Positions 1 to 5,011 of a DNA stretch of 5,011 nt are shown piece after piece. Source of the stretch: Betaproteobacteria bacterium (GTDB taxonomy: Bacteria; Pseudomonadota; Gammaproteobacteria; Burkholderiales; SG8-39). The translations under genes were made by a program, and so were the position numbers. The number at the start of each line of letters is the position of its first letter. Position 1 is the first letter of the stretch. Under the pieces are notes generated by a model that ran no database searches, was not told where the DNA came from, and saw only the letters and a list, made by a program, of their open reading frames with translations. The stretch is taken from the NCBI GenBank assembly GCA_007280315.1, contig QYQC01000159.1:1-5011 (forward strand), written 5' to 3'.

Positions 1-1
1 G

Positions 2-1132
2 GTCAAGGCCATCGTCATCGATGTACACAAGATGCCGACTTTCCACGATCGCAAGAAGGTGATGGGCGCGATACGCGAGTACGGCGCACGGCTGGCGAAG
101 GAGCCGCAGATCACGACGTTCAAGACGACGGGGACGGCGATGATGGGCGACATCACCAACCGCATTGGCGGGCTGCCGGTGCGCAACTTCAGCGCTGGTC
201 GCCTGGTGGAGGCCGCGGACGGTCCGCTGATGCTCGGCGGCGATTTTATCCGCGAACTCAATTCGAGCCGCGGCGGCCAGATCTCGCATGCTTGCATGCC
301 CGGTTGCATGATCGAATGCAGCAACGTCTACGTCGACGAGAACGGCAAAGAGCTGGTGTCGCCGCTTGAATACGAGACCCTCGGATTGATGGGCAGCAAT
401 TGCGGCCTGACACACCCGGACCAGGTGGCCAGGGTCAACGCAGTCGCCAACGATCTGGGCATCGACACCATCGAGGCGGGCGCGACGATTGCGGTGCTGA
501 TGGAAGCGGGGCTGGGCAAGTTCGGCGATGAAGCCTTCATGCTGAAAGCGCTGGAAGACATCCGTCAGGGCAATGAGCGCGGCCGCATTTTCGCGCAGGG
601 CGCGGCGCGCGCCGGCGCGCATTTCAAGGTCGCCCGCATCCCGGTGATCAAGAAACAAAGCATCAGCGCCTACGACCCGCGCGTGATCGAAGTGACCGGC
701 ATATCGATGATGATCACGGCGCAAGGTGCCGATCACACGGCCGGCAATCTGCCGGTGTTCAACTGCAAGGACAAGACGACGGCGCAACTGGTCGAGGCCA
801 GCCTGGGAATTCAGGCCGCGTGCGCCGCGGCGGATTCGCTCGGCCTGTGCATTTTTGGGCGCTCGGTCACCAATGTCAGCGCCGAACTCATCGTCACCGC
901 CCTCAACGACGCGCACGGCACCAAGCTCGATACTTCGTTCCTGCAGACGCTGGGCATGGAGGCGCTGCGCATGGAGTGGGAATTCAACAAGGCCGCAGGC
1001 TTCACCGAGAAAGACGACGAGCTGCCTGAATTCTTCTACGACGAACCCCTGGCGCCGAGCAACAAGGCAGCGCGCCATCGCAGCGCCGAAATAAACAAGA
1101 GCATGCGCGAACTGCTGGCCGCACCGGGTTAG
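2..1132 (+). CDS. Aldehyde:ferredoxin oxidoreductase family protein, C-terminal part (5' end outside window)
   Basis: Members are tungsten- or molybdenum-bis-pterin enzymes with one [4Fe-4S] cluster that typically interconvert aldehydes and carboxylates with ferredoxin or another low-potential partner. The frame is open from base 2; 376 residues are visible of about 600 usual, so roughly the first 200 (N-terminal pterin-binding domain) are missing. In visible-fragment numbering, a cysteine cluster C98/C102/C106 lies in HACMPGCMIECSN, and the fourth cluster cysteine is C283 in the family motif DSLGLC (278-283). The first pterin-contact motif appears as DLGIDT (151-156). The family-typical PLEYET lies at 121-126 and GADH at 242-245; these hold the Glu and His positions seen near the active site of characterised AORs. 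The stop is TAG. The gene is closely followed by a metallo-hydrolase gene, probably in one operon. Family assignment is firm. Whether it is a true AOR, a YdhV-like protein or a BamB-like benzoyl-CoA reductase subunit cannot be decided from this part. Confidence 0.93.
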   Translation, partial: VKAIVIDVHKMPTFHDRKKVMGAIREYGARLAKEPQITTFKTTGTAMMGDITNRIGGLPVRNFSAGRLVEAADGPLMLGGDFIRELNSSRGGQISHACMPGCMIECSNVYVDENGKELVSPLEYETLGLMGSNCGLTHPDQVARVNAVANDLGIDTIEAGATIAVLMEAGLGKFGDEAFMLKALEDIRQGNERGRIFAQGAARAGAHFKVARIPVIKKQSISAYDPRVIEVTGISMMITAQGADHTAGNLPVFNCKDKTTAQLVEASLGIQAACAAADSLGLCIFGRSVTNVSAELIVTALNDAHGTKLDTSFLQTLGMEALRMEWEFNKAAGFTEKDDELPEFFYDEPLAPSNKAARHRSAEINKSMRELLAAPG

Positions 1133-1147
1133 CTTTCGGCAGCGCTT

Positions 1148-1151
1148 GAGG
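1148..1151 (+). promoter_or_regulatory. Ribosome binding site of the metallo-hydrolase gene
   Basis: GAGG lies 5 bases before the ATG at 1157, inside the 24-base gap after the AOR stop codon. It supports 1157 over the in-frame ATG at 1196, which has no purine-rich stretch at a suitable distance. No promoter is visible in the short gap, consistent with read-through from the AOR gene. Confidence 0.6.
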
Positions 1152-1156
1152 CGGGC

Positions 1157-2287
1157 ATGGGGAGTGACCTGGACAGCCCCGCGCGGCGCAATTCGATGAG
1201 CGCCCCGCGCGCCGGCGGACTCGGTCTTGCCGGAGGCGTTTTTTCGAACATCCGCACCGCGCCGGCGCCGGCGCTGGCAGGCGTGCCGCCCGAGGTGGAC
1301 AGCCTGTCGGTGCGCGTGGTGACCGACTCGTATCACCAATACCTCGAACCCTCGCGCAAGGTCGGCGCGGTGTCGGTGGATCGTTTCCAGCGCCCACCCT
1401 CGACTGGCTTGCCGCGCACGCTACAGAACGAATGGGGCCTCGCGCTGCACCTGGAGTCGGCGCGCGGCGCCGAGACGCGGCAGGTGCTGGTGGACTTCGG
1501 TTTCACCGGCGAGACGCTCAATAACAATCTCGACCTGCTCGCCATCGATCTGGAGAAACTCGACGCCCTGCTGCTTACGCACGGGCACTACGATCATTTC
1601 GGCGGCATGGTCGGGTTTCTCGCCGCGCATGCGCGAAAGCTGAAACCCGCGCTGCCGTTCTACCTCGGCGGTGAAGAGTGCTTCTGCAGCCGCGAGACCG
1701 GCGCGGTCGGCGCACCCAGCAACTTCGGCGCGTTGAGCCGAAGAGCGATCGCGGAAGCAGGGCTGCAGGTCCTGTTCGCGGAGCGGCCTTCATTGCTCGC
1801 CGATCACGGATTCACTACCGGCCATATTCCCCTCGAGTCGTTCGAAAAACCGGCGCAGCCCTCGCGCATGAAGATCGGCATGCAGGACGGCATCGGCTGC
1901 GCGCCCGAGGGGCTGCCTTTGGAGAAACGCAATCTCACCATCGTGCCCGACGATTTTCACCACGAACATGCTACCTGCTACAACATCAAAGGCAAGGGAT
2001 TGGTGGTCATGACTTCGTGTGGACACCGCGGCGTTGTCAACTCCGTGCGCGGTGCCATCAAGGTATCGGGCATAAGCAAAATACACGCGATCATCGGCGG
2101 TTTTCACCTGATGCCGATGCCGCTGGAATACGTGCGCAGCACCGTGATCGCGCTGAAGGAGTTTAATCCCGATTATCTGATTCCGATGCATTGCACCGGG
2201 ACGACGTTCTACGAGACGGCGTTACAGGAACTTCCGGGGCGCGTATTGCTCAGTTCGACTGGGACAAGGTTTACCTTTGGAGGGTGA
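1157..2287 (+). CDS. MBL-fold metallo-hydrolase, COG1237 / MJ0301-like (dihydropterin-RFAP synthase-type)
   Basis: This is a 376-residue protein of the metallo-beta-lactamase fold. The zinc-site motif HxHxDH is H142-G-H144-Y-D146-H147. Further family marks are TSCGHRGVVN (286-295, with H290), GGFHL (314-318, with H317) and MHCTG (344-348, with H345). This set is typical of COG1237, whose archaeal member MJ0301 is linked to a pterin step in methanopterin synthesis; the role of the bacterial branch is unsettled, so the synthase name should not be taken as a proven reaction. Residues 11-12 are RR, followed by a Gly/Ala-rich mildly hydrophobic stretch (about 20-32) and APAPALAG (35-42), resembling a worn Tat signal, so periplasmic location is possible. 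The conserved domain begins near residue 46. Six cysteines are present (175, 177, 248, 274, 288, 346). The gene starts 24 bases after the AOR stop and is probably co-transcribed with it. The start at 1157 is chosen for its GAGG; 1196 is the alternative. Confidence 0.9.
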   Translation: MGSDLDSPARRNSMSAPRAGGLGLAGGVFSNIRTAPAPALAGVPPEVDSLSVRVVTDSYHQYLEPSRKVGAVSVDRFQRPPSTGLPRTLQNEWGLALHLESARGAETRQVLVDFGFTGETLNNNLDLLAIDLEKLDALLLTHGHYDHFGGMVGFLAAHARKLKPALPFYLGGEECFCSRETGAVGAPSNFGALSRRAIAEAGLQVLFAERPSLLADHGFTTGHIPLESFEKPAQPSRMKIGMQDGIGCAPEGLPLEKRNLTIVPDDFHHEHATCYNIKGKGLVVMTSCGHRGVVNSVRGAIKVSGISKIHAIIGGFHLMPMPLEYVRSTVIALKEFNPDYLIPMHCTGTTFYETALQELPGRVLLSSTGTRFTFGG

Positions 2288-2320
2288 GGCCCGTTTGAAG
2301 ATTCCGCAACCTGCCTTTTG

Positions 2321-3616
2321 CTATCCGCGCCCGATGCGGCCGGCAACGGCGCGTATCTTTCGTGGCGCCGCGAGCCATATGCACACCGCCGAAGCGACGC
2401 TGCATCCCAACGCGAGCGAGAACGCCAGCGCATAGCCGCCGCTCGCGTCGTACAGCGCGCCGGTGACCCAGGGGCCGAGCGCGCCGCCGGAAATGCCGAT
2501 GCCCATCAGGGTTCCGAAGATGCCGCCGTAGTGGCGGCCCTGAAATATTTCCGCCGGTATGGCGCCGACCACCGACGTCAGGCCATAGCCCAGAAACCCC
2601 TGCGCCAGCACCATGAACCAGAGCAGTGCCGGACTGGGCGCGGCCTGCATCAACAGAAGTGCGATGTAGCACAGTACGAAACCGGCGTTGCCCACGGTCC
2701 AGACCCACTCGCGGCCGATGCGATCGGAAATGTGACCGAGCGCGATTTGTCCGGGGATCGCCGCAAAACTGACGAAGCCCAGCGCCCACGCGGCGTACAT
2801 CGGCGCGAATCCGGACTCGATCAGATACTTGGTCTGGTGCACCTGCACCGCGTACCACGCGTACAGTCCGCAAAAATATCCGGCGGCGATCCACCAGAAA
2901 CGCGCCGTACGCATGGCGCGCGCCAGCGTCCAGTCGATCGACGTCCAGGCATGGTCGACGATGTTGGCATGCGGTTTCGCCGCCGCCGAGGAGGCCGGTG
3001 CGACGCCATCACCGTCCGGACCCGTGCCCAGATCCTCGGGCCGGCGCCGGATGAGCAAATTGAGCGGTGCCAGCAGAACGAACACCAGGATGCCCATGCC
3101 GGTGCAGGCGGCGCGCCAGCCTGCCTGCTCGATCAGCGACTGCAGCCAGGGGAGCAGCACGATGGAGCCGATGCCGACACCGGAGAACGCGATGCTCATT
3201 GCCAGGCCCCTGCGGCGCACGAACCAGTTCGGCAGGTGCAGCGCCTGGCCGGTGAAACCCAGGGCCACGCTGCCCGCGCCTACAAGTACGCCGAGCGTGA
3301 GATACAGATGCCAGGGCTGGCTCACCTGCGCCGCCAGCAGCATGCCGACACCCATGATGCCCACGCCTGCTTCGAGCACCACCAGCGGTCCATGGCGGTC
3401 CATCAACCGGCCGAGCAGCGGGCTCAGAACCGCCGAGATGAAAAAACCGAACGAAAACGCGCCGGCAGTCACGCCACGCTCCCAGCCGAACTCCTGAAGT
3501 ATCGGCGGGAACAGCAGCGAAAACGCGGTGCGCGCGTTGACCCCGACGCCCATGGTGACGAAGGCCACCGCCACCATGGCCCGGCCATAAAAAAAAGGAA
3601 GGCGCGGGGCTTTCAC
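2321..3616 (-). CDS. Major facilitator superfamily transporter, MCT / oxalate-formate (OFA)-like
   Basis: This is a cytoplasmic-membrane transporter of 431 residues. Twelve hydrophobic segments are visible at about 14-36, 49-69, 78-97, 103-126, 137-159, 169-189, 239-260, 270-294, 304-324, 330-355, 364-389 and 394-416. A polar loop of about 45 residues lies between helices 6 and 7, as in this superfamily. MFS motif A is seen after helix 2 as GRLMDRHGP (69-77), with its repeat after helix 8 as GHISDRIGR (294-302). The closest groups are monocarboxylate and oxalate/formate-type carriers, so a small organic acid is a reasonable but unproven substrate. The start is GTG at 3616, preceded by AGGG with 7 bases between. 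The in-frame ATG at 3691 would add 25 Arg/His-rich residues before the first helix and has no ribosome binding site. The gene ends with TAG, converging on the metallo-hydrolase gene with a 33-base gap. It is divergent from the peptidase gene. Confidence 0.9.
   Translation of the reverse strand: MKAPRLPFFYGRAMVAVAFVTMGVGVNARTAFSLLFPPILQEFGWERGVTAGAFSFGFFISAVLSPLLGRLMDRHGPLVVLEAGVGIMGVGMLLAAQVSQPWHLYLTLGVLVGAGSVALGFTGQALHLPNWFVRRRGLAMSIAFSGVGIGSIVLLPWLQSLIEQAGWRAACTGMGILVFVLLAPLNLLIRRRPEDLGTGPDGDGVAPASSAAAKPHANIVDHAWTSIDWTLARAMRTARFWWIAAGYFCGLYAWYAVQVHQTKYLIESGFAPMYAAWALGFVSFAAIPGQIALGHISDRIGREWVWTVGNAGFVLCYIALLLMQAAPSPALLWFMVLAQGFLGYGLTSVVGAIPAEIFQGRHYGGIFGTLMGIGISGGALGPWVTGALYDASGGYALAFSLALGCSVASAVCIWLAAPRKIRAVAGRIGRG
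3589..3596 (-). repeat. Eight-T homopolymer in codons 7-10 of the transporter gene
   Basis: On the coding (-) strand there is a run of eight T across the Pro-Phe-Phe-Tyr codons near the transporter start. The run stands out in this GC-rich sequence. A one-base change would shift the frame at the tenth codon. It may simply reflect two TTT Phe codons followed by TAT. Confidence 0.85.
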
Positions 3617-3623
3617 CGGATTA

Positions 3624-3627
3624 CCCT
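3624..3627 (-). promoter_or_regulatory. Ribosome binding site that fixes the transporter start
   Basis: On the - strand AGGG is followed by 7 bases and then the GTG at 3616. This is the only purine-rich stretch at a proper distance from an in-frame start in this region, and it supports GTG 3616 over ATG 3691. Confidence 0.6.
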
Positions 3628-3775
3628 GCTCGTTGGCTCGGTGGTGCCGAGGCAAGCGTGGAGCCCGGCGGTGCAATGTGAATTCCAGCATTCATGCGTG
3701 AAGTGTAATCGAAGTCCGCAACTCGCTCTGATTCCCGTCGCAGGCGGTGCTCGAGAAATTCATCGCACTGCCGAA

Positions 3776-3805
3776 TTGCGACGCGCAGGCGAATGGTTGC
3801 ATAAT
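3776..3805 (+). promoter_or_regulatory. Putative sigma-70 promoter of the oligoendopeptidase F gene
   Basis: A -35-like TTGCGA (3776-3781, 4 of 6 matches to TTGACA) is followed by an 18-base spacer and a -10-like CATAAT (3800-3805, 5 of 6 matches to TATAAT). Transcription would start near 3812, giving a leader of about 30 bases before the ATG at 3843. It lies within the 226-base divergent intergenic region (3617-3842). I found no equally good promoter for the transporter on the other strand. Confidence 0.5.
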
Positions 3806-3812
3806 CTGCCAT

Positions 3813-3827
3813 CGCTTCGTCGAAGCG
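3813..3827 (+). repeat. Perfect inverted repeat in the leader of the peptidase gene
   Basis: CGCTTCG and CGAAGCG flank a single central T. As RNA this could fold into a stem of 5 to 6 pairs with a 3 to 5 base loop at the very 5' end of the predicted transcript, ending 15 bases before the start codon. As DNA it could be a repressor site just downstream of the -10 box. It has no following T run, so it is not an intrinsic terminator. Confidence 0.6.
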
Positions 3828-3842
3828 TCCAGCGAGACTCTC

Positions 3843-5011
3843 ATGCGCCCAGGTTTGATCCTTGCCCTTACGTTAATTTGTATTTCAGCGACGGCCGCTG
3901 AAAGACCGGAAGACCGGTGGAATCTCGCCGATCTCTATCCGTCCGTCGCCGCCTGGAATGCCGACGCGGCGCTACTGGATGCAAGGATCAAGGATTTTAC
4001 CGACTGTCGCGGCCACCTCGGTGACTCGGCCCAGCGGTTCCGGGCCTGCCTCGATCTGGGTTCGGAACTTCGCCGGCGCTACGCGCGCCTCCAGGTATAT
4101 GCCGGAGAATTGCACGCCGAAGACACCGGAGCGTCCTCCAGCCTCGAACTGAAGCAGCGCGCCGACCTGCTAGGCAACCGCTTCAGTCAGGCGAGCTCGT
4201 TCCTGCGCCCCGAGGTGCTGCGCCTTGGCGCGGCCGAGGTCGGCCGCCTGATAGCGCAGGAGCCGGCACTGAAACAGTATCGCCATTCCCTCGACGACAT
4301 ACTGCGGGCTGCGCCGCATACGCTCGATGCGTCAGGCGAGGCGCTGATCGCCACGTTTAGTCTGGCGACCGATGCTGCCGGCTCGGTCTACACCACTTTG
4401 TCCAACGCCGATCTTCCCTGGCCCACGGTGACGCTGTCTGACGGAAAGGCAGTACACCTCGATCAGGCGGCCTACACGCGTTACCGTGCGGTGCCGAATC
4501 GCGCCGACCGCAAGCTGGTATTCGACGCCTTCTGGGGAAAATGGAAAGAGTTCGAGCGCACCTTTGGCGTCACGTTTTACGAATCGCTCAAATCCGACAC
4601 CGCGTATTCCAGGGTGCGCCACTATCCGGATACCCGCGCGCGCGCGCTCGATCGAAACAAGGTGCCCGCCGCGGTCTACGACACGCTGATAAGGGAGACC
4701 AGCGCCAGCCTGCCGACCCTGCATCGTTACTTCAGGCTGCGCGGCCGGATGCTCGGCGTGGCGGACATGCGCTACTACGATATCTACCCGCCGCTGGTCG
4801 GCGGCGATTTCAAGTTTCCGATAGACGCCAGCAACAAAATCATGCTGGACGCAGTGAAGCCGCTGGGGGATGCCTACGTTGCCGCGGTCGAAAAGGGACT
4901 GAAGGAGCGCTGGATGGACGTGCACCCGCGTCCGCGCAAACTTTCCGGCGCTCACATGGCCGGCGCCGCCTACGACGTGCATCCCTACCTGCTGCTCAAC
5001 CACAACGACGA
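3843..5011 (+). CDS. Oligoendopeptidase F-like M3 metallopeptidase, exported, N-terminal part (3' end outside window)
   Basis: The frame is open from ATG 3843 to the right edge, giving 389 residues of a family usually near 600. M3B peptidases are zinc enzymes that cut short peptides. Residues 1-19 form a signal peptide: a short basic start (M-R), a hydrophobic core LILALTLICIS, and an ATA-A type cleavage site near 19, so the mature protein is probably periplasmic. RWNLADLYPS (25-34) is the usual start of the mature PepF-type fold. The PepF N-terminal helical region lies around 110-180, and the catalytic M3 region begins near 200. The motif SGA..AGAAYDVHPYLLLN (368-386) is the segment that in PepF comes shortly before the HExGH zinc motif, so that motif should lie just past the edge. 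C56 and C69 could form a disulfide after export. A promoter and an inverted repeat lie upstream; the ribosome binding site is weak (GCGAG at 3832-3836). The family call is firm; substrate and activity cannot be checked here. Confidence 0.9.
   Translation, partial: MRPGLILALTLICISATAAERPEDRWNLADLYPSVAAWNADAALLDARIKDFTDCRGHLGDSAQRFRACLDLGSELRRRYARLQVYAGELHAEDTGASSSLELKQRADLLGNRFSQASSFLRPEVLRLGAAEVGRLIAQEPALKQYRHSLDDILRAAPHTLDASGEALIATFSLATDAAGSVYTTLSNADLPWPTVTLSDGKAVHLDQAAYTRYRAVPNRADRKLVFDAFWGKWKEFERTFGVTFYESLKSDTAYSRVRHYPDTRARALDRNKVPAAVYDTLIRETSASLPTLHRYFRLRGRMLGVADMRYYDIYPPLVGGDFKFPIDASNKIMLDAVKPLGDAYVAAVEKGLKERWMDVHPRPRKLSGAHMAGAAYDVHPYLLLNHND

Noticed and set aside
600..622. Alternating GC-rich palindromic stretch in the AOR gene
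   Set aside because: It encodes Gly-Ala-Ala-Arg-Ala-Gly-Ala in the correct frame and reflects codon bias for GCG and CGC rather than a repeat element.
1256..1281. Short GCCGGC repeats in the metallo-hydrolase N-terminal region
   Set aside because: They are explained by Ala-Pro codons of the signal-like segment; the units are too short and irregular to be a tandem repeat element.
1678..2191. Open frames on both strands inside the metallo-hydrolase gene (1678-2166 + and 2191-1790 -)
   Set aside because: They overlap the conserved core of the metallo-hydrolase and encode compositionally biased sequence without domains.
2266..2277. AAGGT-TT-ACCTT small hairpin at the end of the metallo-hydrolase gene, considered as a terminator
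   Set aside because: The stem has only five pairs with a two-base loop, is AT-rich, lies inside the coding region and is not followed by a T run.
3550..3579. Inverted repeat CCATGGTG / CACCATGG with a 14-base spacer
   Set aside because: It lies within the transporter coding sequence and comes from Met-Val and Thr-Met codons in the first helix. There is no T run or other context to suggest function.
2318..3901. A 527-codon open frame on the + strand antisense to the transporter, longer than the transporter itself
   Set aside because: Its translation is a low-complexity Arg/Ala/Gln/His-rich string with no recognisable domain, and it crosses the intergenic region and enters the peptidase gene. 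The opposite strand encodes a clear 12-helix MFS protein. It is a product of GC-rich codon bias.
4332..5003. A 223-codon open frame on the - strand
   Set aside because: It is fully antisense to the peptidase gene, whose translation shows a signal peptide and PepF motifs. The antisense translation shows no family features.

Overview
This is a GC-rich bacterial window with long open frames. Gene content and codon style suggest a proteobacterium, probably beta- or gammaproteobacterial; that is an inference from the protein types, not a proven placement. It holds four protein-coding genes, two of them cut by the window edges. I see no rRNA, tRNA, CRISPR array, insertion sequence or phage gene.

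Left half, + strand: the C-terminal two thirds of a tungsten/molybdenum-pterin aldehyde:ferredoxin oxidoreductase (AOR) family enzyme runs in from the left edge and ends at 1132. After 24 bases and a good ribosome binding site comes a metallo-beta-lactamase-fold protein (1157-2287) of the COG1237 / MJ0301 type, often named dihydropterin-ribofuranosyl-aminobenzene-phosphate synthase. The spacing suggests that these two genes are co-transcribed.

Middle, - strand: a 12-helix major facilitator transporter of the monocarboxylate / oxalate-formate (MCT/OFA-like) type occupies 3616-2321. It converges on the metallo-hydrolase gene with a 33-base gap and no visible hairpin terminator. Its best start is a GTG at 3616 with an AGGG ribosome binding site, not the ATG further upstream at 3691.

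Right half, + strand: after a divergent intergenic region of 226 bases (3617-3842), a signal-peptide-bearing oligoendopeptidase F-like M3 metallopeptidase starts at 3843 and runs off the right edge just before its expected zinc-binding motif. Upstream of it are a plausible sigma-70 promoter and a perfect short inverted repeat that would lie at the very 5' end of its mRNA.

The AOR and the metallo-hydrolase probably form one functional unit. With the organic-acid-type transporter next door, the context suggests aldehyde/carboxylate metabolism, but no substrate can be named from this sequence. The peptidase looks like an independent, exported housekeeping-type protein. I do not see a clear previously undescribed system here. 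The points most worth a second look are the AOR/metallo-hydrolase pairing, the degenerate export signal on the metallo-hydrolase and the 5' regulatory structure of the peptidase gene.
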